Shown here one piece after another: positions 1 to 7,049 of a DNA stretch of 64,000 nt. Both the position numbers and the translations under genes were made by a program. Source of the stretch: CAWHXG01 sp963833235 (lineage in GTDB: Bacteria > Pseudomonadota > Alphaproteobacteria > Rhodobacterales > Rhodobacteraceae). Below the pieces are notes generated by a model that saw nothing but the letters and a program-made list of their open reading frames with translations, was not told the origin of the DNA and searched no databases. The DNA is taken from contig CAWHXG010000001.1 in assembly GCA_963833235.1 (NCBI GenBank), positions 434,001 through 498,000 of the forward strand. The letters run 5' to 3'. Position 1 is the first letter of the stretch. Every line of letters starts with the position of its first letter.

Positions 1-2
1 TT

Positions 3-1265
3 CAGGACCCGGCCGGTCTGGCGATGATCGCGGGGCTCGTGGCCAAGGAAACGCCCTTCCTGGTGCTCATGACGCTGGCGGCGCTGACCCAGGCGCAATC
101 CGCGCGCGGCGCGCTGCTGGCGCGAACGCTGGGCTACGGGCGTGTGACGGGATGGATGCTCGGGGTCTTCCCGCGGGTCTATGTGCAGATCAGACTGCCG
201 GTTTACGTGGTGCTGGCCTATTCGATGAGCGTGGTGGACGTTGCCATCATCCTCGGGCCGAACACGCCGCCGCCCCTTGCCGTGCAGATCGTATCCTGGA
301 TGGCCGACCCGGACCCGGCGCTGCAGGCCCGTGCCGCAGCCGGGGCTCTGCTGCAACTCGGTCTCGTTGCGGCCGTGCTCGCGTTCTGGCGGGGCGGGGA
401 ATGGGCGGCGGGCCGGATCTGCGCCGCGCTGGTATGGCATGGCTGGCGCGGTGCAGGCGGGATTGCCGTACCGCTGAGGGTGGCTGGGATGACCGCGGGG
501 CTCACGATCGCCGGGGCGGTGGGGCTTGGGCTGGCAGGGCTGGCGCTTTGGTCCGTCGCGGGGTTCTGGAGCTTCCCGAGCGCGCTGCCCGAGAGTGCCG
601 ATCTGCGCACCTGGAGCCGCTATGCGGACGATCTGGTGCGCCCGGCCATCGACACCGCTCTCTGCGCGATGGCGGCCGCTTCCCTCGCCCTGGCGCTTGC
701 CATCGCCTGCCTCGAGGCCGAGAGTCGGCTGGGCTTGCGCATGGGGCCGGTCGGGCGCACCGTCCTCTACCTGCCGCTCCTGGTGCCGCAGATCGCCTTC
801 ATGCCCGGTCTGCAGATTCTGGCGTTGCGTTTCGGGCTGGACGGGGGGCGCGGCGCGGTGATCGCCGCGCATCTGGTCTTCGTGATCCCGTACGTGTTCC
901 TGTCGCTCGGCGATCCGTGGCGGGCCTGGGATCGCCGATACGCCCTTGTCGCTGCCGGGCTGGGCGCCGGCCCCTGGCGCATCCTGTCGCGGGTGCGGCT
1001 GCCGATGTTGCTTGCTCCGGTGCTCACGGCGCTGGCCGTGGGGCTGGCGGTGTCGGTTGGGCAGTATCTGCCGACCCTTCTCATCGGCGGCGGCAGGGTG
1101 ACGACCCTCACGACGGAGGCGGTGGCCCTGGCAGCCGGGGGCGACCGTCGCGCGATCGCGGTCTGGTCGCTGGCGCAGACGTCGGCGGCCTTCCTTCCAT
1201 TCGCCCTTGCGCTCGCGTTGCCGCGGCTGGCGGGGCGGCGGCCCGGGCCGCAGGGCGAACCGTGA
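3..1265 (+). CDS. ABC transporter permease, two-domain ThiP/YnjC-like (5' end outside window)
   Basis: Membrane component of an ABC importer. The frame is open to the window edge, so the N-terminus is missing; 420 residues are visible. Two permease halves can be recognised from two EAA-type cytoplasmic loops: one early (GWMLGVFPRVYVQIRLP) and one near the C-terminus (GAGPWRILSRVRLPML), each followed by hydrophobic helices. A fused double permease is the layout of ThiP, FbpB and E. coli YnjC. The stop overlaps the GTG start of the ATPase gene (GTGA), so the two are translationally coupled. The binding-protein gene should lie upstream, outside the window. The substrate cannot be read from the sequence; thiamine, ferric iron or a YnjB-type ligand are all possible. 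Confidence 0.8.
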   Translation, partial: QDPAGLAMIAGLVAKETPFLVLMTLAALTQAQSARGALLARTLGYGRVTGWMLGVFPRVYVQIRLPVYVVLAYSMSVVDVAIILGPNTPPPLAVQIVSWMADPDPALQARAAAGALLQLGLVAAVLAFWRGGEWAAGRICAALVWHGWRGAGGIAVPLRVAGMTAGLTIAGAVGLGLAGLALWSVAGFWSFPSALPESADLRTWSRYADDLVRPAIDTALCAMAAASLALALAIACLEAESRLGLRMGPVGRTVLYLPLLVPQIAFMPGLQILALRFGLDGGRGAVIAAHLVFVIPYVFLSLGDPWRAWDRRYALVAAGLGAGPWRILSRVRLPMLLAPVLTALAVGLAVSVGQYLPTLLIGGGRVTTLTTEAVALAAGGDRRAIAVWSLAQTSAAFLPFALALALPRLAGRRPGPQGEP

Positions 1266-1924
1266 CTTCGCTCTCAAAGCCTCGTGCCGGCCTGACGCTG
1301 GAGAACCTGGAAATCCGTCGGAACGGCAATGTGTTGGTCCGGATCGACGCCCATGTCGATCCCGGCCATACCCTGACGCTGATGGGGCCGTCCGGGATCG
1401 GCAAGTCTACCGTCCTGTCGGCCATCGTGGGGCAGCTCGATCCAGGCTTCCGGGCGACGGGGAGGATCCTGCTGGATGGGCGGGACCTGAGCGGCATCGC
1501 CACCGAGGATCGCCGCGTCGGACTGCTCTTTCAGGACGACTTGCTGTTCCCCCATCTGTCGGTCGGCGGGAACCTTGCGTTTGGCCTGGCGCGCCGCCAT
1601 CGCGGGCGATCGGCGCGCAGGGCCGCATGCGCGCAGGCCCTCTCCGAGGTCGGCCTTGCCGGGATCGCCGACCGGGATCCGGCGACGCTTTCAGGCGGCC
1701 AAAAGGCGCGGGTCGCTCTTCTGCGCGTGCTTCTCTCCGAGCCTCGGGCCCTTCTGCTCGATGAACCCTTCGCCCGGTTGGATACTGCATTGAGGGTGAA
1801 GGTGCGCCGCCTGGTCATCGAACGGGCGCGCCGCCAGCGGTTGCCGGTCGTGCTGGTCACCCACGATGCCTCCGATGCCGCTGCGAGCGGCGGGCCGGTG
1901 ATTGACCTGACACCGCGAAACTGA
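1262..1924 (+). CDS. ABC transporter ATP-binding protein, YnjD/ThiQ-like
   Basis: ATPase of the importer whose permease precedes it. It has 220 residues, close to YnjD (about 217). Walker A is GPSGIGKST near residue 40, the ABC signature is LSGGQKARVALLR, and Walker B is ALLLDEPFARLD followed by the switch histidine in VLVTHDA. The start is the GTG that overlaps the permease stop by 4 bases; an in-frame extension further upstream merely runs through the permease gene. It is the last gene of its operon and faces the leftward flagellar gene at 2114. The family is sure; the substrate is not. Confidence 0.85.
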   Translation: MTSLSKPRAGLTLENLEIRRNGNVLVRIDAHVDPGHTLTLMGPSGIGKSTVLSAIVGQLDPGFRATGRILLDGRDLSGIATEDRRVGLLFQDDLLFPHLSVGGNLAFGLARRHRGRSARRAACAQALSEVGLAGIADRDPATLSGGQKARVALLRVLLSEPRALLLDEPFARLDTALRVKVRRLVIERARRQRLPVVLVTHDASDAAASGGPVIDLTPRN

Positions 1925-1942
1925 CGCGGCGACGCCTACCGA

Positions 1943-1973
1943 CCCACCGGCCCACCGGCCCACCGGCCCACCG
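1943..1973. repeat. 8-bp tandem repeat, about 4 copies
   Basis: The unit CCCACCGG is repeated almost perfectly 3.9 times, 19 bases after the stop of the ABC ATPase gene and in the gap between two convergent genes. It is too short and regular to be a terminator. It looks like a slippage-prone simple repeat. No function is evident. Confidence 0.7.
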
Positions 1974-2113
1974 ACAGCTATGGGATGCCGCGTGAGCGGC
2001 GCGACAGTTCGTTCGGCGCGGAAGTCCTCCGCGAGGGATCGGTTGGCAGCCGTTGCGCGCCGTCAGGCGCGGGCGGGAAATGGCGGTGTCTGCAAGGAAC
2101 CGACGCCCCGTCC

Positions 2114-4549
2114 TTACTGCACTTCCCCTAGACCGTCGGCCGAGAGAAGAGCTTCGACAAGGTCCCGCGCCTCAGCACTGCGCCGCAGAAGATCGCGACC
2201 TGACGCCAGCGGTTGCGGCTGCACGGGGATGGGAATGGCGCGACCGTTTACGGCCGTCGAGCTTCCTCCCGTGTCGGTCGCGGGCGGAGGGTCGCCCGGC
2301 GGGGTATCCACCGCTGGACCGACTGACCCGGGTCCCGATGACGGCAAACCTTCGAGGCTGTCGGCGGGCGGCAGTTGATCGGCCTGAGGATCGGGACCAT
2401 CCGTTTCCGGTCGCAGGAGATTGGCGACCGCATTGCGCGGCCCTTCGGGGAGGAGCGCGCTGGCTTGAGGGTAGTCGCCGGCCATCCAGGCGGCTTCGGC
2501 AGCGGCCTGAACGTTGCCACTTCGCGCGAAGAGCTGCGCCGCTGCATCATAGGCCGCCACATCGCGGAGCGCCTGAGCCCGCAACGCCATGGCCGCGGGC
2601 GAATCGTCAGTGGCCAGTCGCGCAAGCGCCTCGTCGGGTCGCCCCGCCTCGATGGCGGCGCTCGCCAGGAAGAGGTTGCGCGTCGCGTCGCCCAGGCCCG
2701 ATGGCTCGTCGCCGAAATCCGCCACGAAACGGGCGGCCTCGGTGGAGAACCCAAGGTCTGAGAGGCGCGTCGAGAGGTGCTCCGCCTGCTTGAAAGTAAG
2801 CGCCGAGGGAAAGCCTTCCGGCCCGCGTGGAATGACGTAGGACAGGAACGCGCCATCGGAAGTCAGATCAGCCAGCGCTTCGAGAAGCGTGCCCTGCGCG
2901 GCGCCGAGATCGTAGCTTTCGGCATAGGTCGATCCGGCAATCGCCTCCAGCATCGCAATGCCCTCGCGTGGGCGATTTGCCGCCCCCAGAACGCCCGCCA
3001 TTACTTGCAAAAGCGCGTCGCTCTGCGGGGCTCCACGCGTTTCGTGCAACAGCGCGGACGCCTCGTCGAGAACCGACGTCGGGACCTGCGATTGGCGACG
3101 AAGGTCGGCGGCAAGGCGGAGCGTCATCCGTTCGGTCGCCAGAAGTGGATCGGTGGGGTCCTCGGCATTGGTCGATGCAACCGGAGGCGTCTCCCCCTCG
3201 CTTGTCTCCTCGGCAATCACAACCTCTTCTTCAAGGCGCAGGGCAGGCGGAACGGGGGTGGGCAGGCGAGTGACGGCCTTTCGCGAGAGGGTGGCTGCAT
3301 CGTCCGCGCCGCGGGCCCGAAAGGCTTGCGAGACAGCCGGGCCGAGATGCCGGCGTAAATCCCCGGGAAGCGCCGAGAAGGCCGCTTCCGCCGCCTGAAT
3401 GTCGAGATCCTCGAGATCCGCAGCGCCTGACAGAAGTGCCCAGAGCGCCGCGGCATTGGGGCAGCTGGCCCGTAACTCGAGGATGGGTGCGGAAGCCTCC
3501 CCCGGAGCGTCGATGATACCGGCAATCTCAGCCAATATCTCTGCCTCCTCACTCTCGGCACCGTACACCCGGAGGGCAGCTTGTGCCTCCGCTCCGAAAC
3601 CCAGCCGCAGGTAGAGGCGGGCCGCCGAGACCGATGATTGGGTTTCTTCTCCCGGCGGCGCTTCTGCAAGAAAGGTGTTGGCCAGAGAGATCATGCTGCC
3701 GGGCGTCTCGTTTTCAGAGAGACGCGCCAGATCGTATGCGTTGGCCGGGTCGCATTTCTCCGCAGACACAGGCACTTCAGGATTGCCCGGCAAATCGGTG
3801 CCGAGCCGCAAGGTGAAGCCGACTGGCTGCTCTGACGTGGTGGTCCCGTCCGGCAGGACTTCGCCGCCCGTCGCGGTCGGCGTCAACAGGCCTTGAGACA
3901 TCGCGCGGGCGAACCCCTCCACGAGGGCCTGCCGAGCGACGGACTGGTCGGGCGAGGGCAGGGAAACAGGCGAGATGGGTAGAGCGCTAGATGCCCCGCC
4001 GGAACCGAGGGAAAGGCCAAGTCCGAAATCCGGAGCGCGGGATCGGGCGACATCGGCTCGCCCCACGGCGGGCGCCGTCGCGCGGAATTGCGGCGGGCGT
4101 GGCGCCGGTACCGGCGTGGGGTCATCAGCGGCGCCGCGCGCGGTGCCGCCGGCGAGGTCCTCGGCAAAACGTTCTTCGAAGCGAGCTGATGCGGGCGCTG
4201 GTCCATCCTTGATGTCGATCACGAGGATGCCTGGCCGATAGTCGAACGCATCGGCATGGCACTCGCAACGGACGACGAATTGAAGGCCCTGAGCCGTTTC
4301 GACGACGTCTTCGACCCGTGTCTTCGGCATGAAGTCAAAGACGCCCGAGAGGTCGAACTCGGGGACAGGCGCCGTCAACCGCAGGGCGTAGCCTCCCTCG
4401 ATCCGCCCGAGTTGCCATGCCGCAGGTGACTCAAACTCCAGGACAAGCCGGGAGAAATCCGCGTGTTCGCCGGACTTCACGTCGACCGTCGCGCCAGCGG
4501 CAAGACTGGTCGTGCACCAGAGGCCAGCGGCAAGAACAAGAAAGCGAAT
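2114..4549 (-). CDS. Large exported protein of the flagellar/motA operon, TPR-like, unknown function
   Basis: About 811 residues if read from an ATT codon at 4549-4547. The N-terminus is then a classic Sec signal peptide (RFLVLAAGLWCTTSLAAG). The first ordinary start in frame is a GTG at 4480, which would cut that signal peptide off. The ATT directly follows, and an ATA overlaps, the TAA stop of motA, so coupled translation from a rare start is likely. The mature protein has a beta-rich N-terminal region of about 110 residues, a Pro-rich linker, then helical Ala/Leu/Glu-rich stretches like TPR or Sel1 repeats (for example GNVQAAAEAAWMAGDYPQAS near the C-terminus). No named domain is certain. 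Its operon (fliL, DUF6468, motE, motA) argues for a periplasmic motor part, possibly a functional analogue of rhizobial MotC, which MotE serves as chaperone. Confidence 0.7.
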   Translation of the reverse strand: MRFLVLAAGLWCTTSLAAGATVDVKSGEHADFSRLVLEFESPAAWQLGRIEGGYALRLTAPVPEFDLSGVFDFMPKTRVEDVVETAQGLQFVVRCECHADAFDYRPGILVIDIKDGPAPASARFEERFAEDLAGGTARGAADDPTPVPAPRPPQFRATAPAVGRADVARSRAPDFGLGLSLGSGGASSALPISPVSLPSPDQSVARQALVEGFARAMSQGLLTPTATGGEVLPDGTTTSEQPVGFTLRLGTDLPGNPEVPVSAEKCDPANAYDLARLSENETPGSMISLANTFLAEAPPGEETQSSVSAARLYLRLGFGAEAQAALRVYGAESEEAEILAEIAGIIDAPGEASAPILELRASCPNAAALWALLSGAADLEDLDIQAAEAAFSALPGDLRRHLGPAVSQAFRARGADDAATLSRKAVTRLPTPVPPALRLEEEVVIAEETSEGETPPVASTNAEDPTDPLLATERMTLRLAADLRRQSQVPTSVLDEASALLHETRGAPQSDALLQVMAGVLGAANRPREGIAMLEAIAGSTYAESYDLGAAQGTLLEALADLTSDGAFLSYVIPRGPEGFPSALTFKQAEHLSTRLSDLGFSTEAARFVADFGDEPSGLGDATRNLFLASAAIEAGRPDEALARLATDDSPAAMALRAQALRDVAAYDAAAQLFARSGNVQAAAEAAWMAGDYPQASALLPEGPRNAVANLLRPETDGPDPQADQLPPADSLEGLPSSGPGSVGPAVDTPPGDPPPATDTGGSSTAVNGRAIPIPVQPQPLASGRDLLRRSAEARDLVEALLSADGLGEVQ

Positions 4550-5418
4550 TATGCTGCGGACTGCTTTGTCGCACGCAGGGCCGATTCGAGATCAGCGAAG
4601 CTTGGCCGCATTGGGCCGGGGGTGTTCTGCCGACCGACCTCGATGCAGATGTTGGTGGCGTGATCGCGAAGGTTGGCGACCAGGACTTCCCGGATGAGCT
4701 TATAGAAATGATCGTCCTCTTCCACGATCGTTTTCACCTTCGATGCGAAGGGCCCGACGATCCCGTAGGCGAGAAAGACGCCGAGGAAGGTGCCCACCAA
4801 CGCGCCGCCGATCAGCTTGCCGAGAACTTCGGGCGGCTGATCGATCGATCCCATGGTTTTGATGACCCCCAATACAGCCGCGACGATGCCGAGGGCGGGC
4901 AGCCCATCTGCCATGGTTTGCAGAGCGTGGCTCGAATGAAGGGCATGCGCCCTGTTCGCATCCATCCGTTTCTCCAGCACTTCCTCTACCTGATGCGGGT
5001 CGTCGAAGTTCATGGAGGCCGAGCGAAGAGTATCGCAGATGAGCGCAACGGCCTCCCTGTCCTTCTGGATCTTCGGGTAACGGCCGAAGATATCGGAATT
5101 CTCAGGCGCTTCGATGTGCTCTTCCATCGCTACGGGATTCTGGCGCGAGAAGCGGATGAGTTCGAAAAGTAGGCAGAGCAGATCGCTGTAGTCGTTAGGC
5201 TTCCAGGTGGCTCCCTTGAAAACTTTCGCCACGTCCTTCAGCGTATGCTTGATCGCCGGCATGTCATTGGCAATGACGAACGCACCGATGGCCGCCCCTC
5301 CGATCATCGCCATCTCGAAGGGGAGCGAGTGAAGTATGATGCCCATCTTGCCGCCGGCGGCCAGGTAGCCGCCGAAAACCATGATGAAGATGAAGGCAAT
5401 ACCTAGAATACCGATCAT
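4549..5418 (-). CDS. motA: Flagellar motor stator protein MotA
   Basis: Inner-membrane stator subunit that, with MotB, conducts ions to drive flagellar rotation. It has 289 residues from the ATG at 5418, preceded by GGGAG about 7 bases upstream; a longer in-frame ATG at 5511 would overlap motE and is not supported. The first helix (IGILGIAFIFIMVFGGYLAAGG) matches MotA, followed by a second hydrophobic segment, a long cytoplasmic domain and the C-terminal pair of helices containing the conserved proline region (GLPALGIVAAVLGVIKTMG and LGVFLAYGIVGPFA). It lies downstream of motE and its stop abuts the following exported-protein gene. No motB is present in the window. Confidence 0.95.
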   Translation of the reverse strand: MIGILGIAFIFIMVFGGYLAAGGKMGIILHSLPFEMAMIGGAAIGAFVIANDMPAIKHTLKDVAKVFKGATWKPNDYSDLLCLLFELIRFSRQNPVAMEEHIEAPENSDIFGRYPKIQKDREAVALICDTLRSASMNFDDPHQVEEVLEKRMDANRAHALHSSHALQTMADGLPALGIVAAVLGVIKTMGSIDQPPEVLGKLIGGALVGTFLGVFLAYGIVGPFASKVKTIVEEDDHFYKLIREVLVANLRDHATNICIEVGRQNTPGPMRPSFADLESALRATKQSAA

Positions 5419-5488
5419 GATGAGCTCCCTGCCGCGGTCTACGGGGGCAACGTGGCAAACAACCGTGAAGGATTGATTGCCCGCGCAG

Positions 5489-6082
5489 TCATTCCGTTGG
5501 AGCACCGGCATTTCTGCCGGCGAGGATGACGCTGATCGAATAGGCGGCGTCGGGCGTCAGGCTGGCAAAGATCGCTGCTGCAGAGGCAGGCCGCATGCGG
5601 CCGAGAAAGCCCGCCGCAAATTCTGGCTCCATCTCCTGGAAGACGAGGGCCGCCTGCTTGGGCTTCATGCTCTCATAGACCGAGGTCAGGCGCGCCACAT
5701 CCGTTTCCGACGCCGCCTCGGCCTGCGAGATCGTGGCATTCAGATCGGCTTCGGCGGTTCGAAGCTCCTCCATTTGCGCCTCGATCAGGGCCAGGGCGGC
5801 AGCGATATCGCGCTCCCGAATATCGAGATCGGCCTCGCGCTTGTCCATCGCCTCCCCGCGCTCCCGCAAAGTTGCCATGAGGGCCTCTATCTCCATCTCT
5901 GCCGCAGGATCCTCGCGCAGGGCGATGCCCGTGGGCGCCGGGCCGAGGGCCGCGACCTCGCGGGCAATCGCCGCGCCCGTGCCATCTGCCAAGCGCACGA
6001 GGCCGGATGCGATCAGCAGGCCGGCGATGACCACGCTAACCTGCGGGCGTTTCGGCCCCCTGCCTTTCCTGATCTTCGTCAT
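5489..6082 (-). CDS. motE: MotE-like flagellar protein (MgtE N-domain-like)
   Basis: It has 197 residues with one N-terminal hydrophobic segment (signal anchor or signal peptide, VSVVIAGLLIASGLVRL), a long Glu/Ala-rich coiled coil (residues about 60-120) and a C-terminal helical region with MKPKQAALVFQEMEPEFAAGFLGRM, the hallmark shared by MotE and the MgtE N-terminal domain. In Sinorhizobium meliloti MotE is a periplasmic chaperone for the motor protein MotC. The start overlaps the stop of the DUF6468 gene by 4 bases. The function here is inferred from family and position. Confidence 0.8.
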   Translation of the reverse strand: MTKIRKGRGPKRPQVSVVIAGLLIASGLVRLADGTGAAIAREVAALGPAPTGIALREDPAAEMEIEALMATLRERGEAMDKREADLDIRERDIAAALALIEAQMEELRTAEADLNATISQAEAASETDVARLTSVYESMKPKQAALVFQEMEPEFAAGFLGRMRPASAAAIFASLTPDAAYSISVILAGRNAGAPTE

Positions 6083-6453
6083 TCCGCCGCCTCAGTACGC
6101 GGCGCGGCGCGGCGGCGATGCAGGAAGGTGGCCCCGCGCGCCGGCTCCGGGGCTTCCGCCGGCTTGGCCTCGGGGAGATCGTGCATGGAGGCGATCAGAA
6201 GCTCGAGGCGCCGGGCCGCCGCCTCGGCGCGCGCGGTCGCTTCGTCGAGATTGGTGGATGAAGCCCGAGCTGCCGTCTGCGCTCGGTCGAGGGTTTGCGT
6301 CATCTCGCCGACCTGGGTGGACAGGACCGTGATGGCGCCCCCCATGCCATCTTCCATGTTCGTTAAGCGGCTCAGCCGCCGTGACAGGATGACGCAATAG
6401 AAGGCCGCGCCCAAGGCCCCGGCGATCATCAGGATATCTGCGATCAAGGTCAT
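6079..6453 (-). CDS. DUF6468-like membrane protein of the flagellar cluster
   Basis: A 124-residue bitopic protein. One N-terminal membrane helix (DILMIAGALGAAFYCVILS) is followed by a coiled-coil region rich in Ala, Thr and Glu and a basic tail (FLHRRRAA). The layout and its place between fliL and motE fit the DUF6468 family, which I believe includes the Caulobacter flagellar positioning protein PflI; that link is from memory. It starts 11 bases after fliL and overlaps motE by 4 bases, so it is in the same operon. Its precise role is unknown. Confidence 0.7.
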   Translation of the reverse strand: MTLIADILMIAGALGAAFYCVILSRRLSRLTNMEDGMGGAITVLSTQVGEMTQTLDRAQTAARASSTNLDEATARAEAAARRLELLIASMHDLPEAKPAEAPEPARGATFLHRRRAAPRTEAAE

Positions 6454-6464
6454 GTCTCGCTTCC

Positions 6465-6926
6465 CTAGCTGACGAGGAACTTGGCGATGAGGAGGTCCCT
6501 GACGCGGCCTTCGCCCGTCACGACCTGAACCCGCCGGAGCATCTGGGCACGAAGCCTGAGCATCGCTTGAGGATCCCGCAGATCGCTGGTTTCGACCGCC
6601 CGCAGGTAGGTATTCAGCACATCCATCACGCGCGGCATCATCGCCGTGACCTCTGCCGCATACCCCTCGCCAACTTCCAGATGCCCCTCGAAGCGGAGGT
6701 TCTGGAGGGACGATCCGCGTCCAAGGCTTACCTGTACGGGATCGATCGGAACGAAGGTGACGTTGGGCAGACCCTCCACGGCGATCTCTTTAGGTTTCTC
6801 ACCTCCGAAATCGAGCATTCCGGAATAGACCGCGTAGAAGCCGCCGCCCCCGAGCACCACTGCGAGGCCCAGCCCCGCCAAGAGGGGAACCCGGCTTTTC
6901 TTCCGTGGGGCGTCTTCTTCGTCCAT
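6465..6926 (-). CDS. fliL: Flagellar basal body-associated protein FliL
   Basis: FliL surrounds the stator at the basal body and supports motor torque. It has 153 residues: an acidic/basic cytoplasmic N-terminus (MDEEDAPRKKSR), one membrane helix (PLLAGLGLAVVLGGGGFYAVY), and a periplasmic FliL domain with the typical late segment DLRDPQAMLRLRAQMLRRVQ. It is the first gene of the leftward unit and divergent from fliF, with a 123-bp shared promoter region that carries a CtrA-like site. Confidence 0.92.
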   Translation of the reverse strand: MDEEDAPRKKSRVPLLAGLGLAVVLGGGGFYAVYSGMLDFGGEKPKEIAVEGLPNVTFVPIDPVQVSLGRGSSLQNLRFEGHLEVGEGYAAEVTAMMPRVMDVLNTYLRAVETSDLRDPQAMLRLRAQMLRRVQVVTGEGRVRDLLIAKFLVS

Positions 6927-6973
6927 CGGGGCCTCCAGCCACTAGTTGCGACTTGGACTTAACACTGCGGCGA

Positions 6974-6988
6974 CTAACCGATTGTTAA
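6974..6988. promoter_or_regulatory. CtrA-like binding site between fliL and fliF
   Basis: CTAACCGATTGTTAA matches the CtrA full-site pattern TTAA-N7-TTAA with one mismatch (CTAA for the first TTAA). A further half site CTTAACA lies at 6958-6964 and forms an inverted repeat with TGTTAAG at 6983-6989. CtrA controls flagellar genes in many alphaproteobacteria including Rhodobacterales. TTAA is rare in this GC-rich window, which adds weight. Inferred only; no known binding data for this strain. Confidence 0.45.
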
Positions 6989-7036
6989 GGGCGATCGGGG
7001 CAGGGTGCAGGCCAAGGCAGGGGCAGAAGCCCCAAC

Positions 7037-7043
7037 AAGGAGG
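7037..7043 (+). promoter_or_regulatory. Strong Shine-Dalgarno that fixes the fliF start
   Basis: AAGGAGG lies 6 bases before the GTG at 7050. An in-frame GTG at 7005 has no such site, so translation of fliF most likely starts at 7050. Confidence 0.85.
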
Positions 7044-7049
7044 TCTGTC

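Noticed and set aside
2017..2033. Hairpin CGCGGA/TCCGCG in the gap after the ABC ATPase gene, considered as a terminator
   Set aside because: Only 6 bp with no T-run on either strand; too weak to call.
5419..5511. Longer MotA starting at 5511
   Set aside because: The extra 31 residues are hydrophilic, overlap motE and lack a Shine-Dalgarno; the ATG at 5418 gives the conserved MotA N-terminus.
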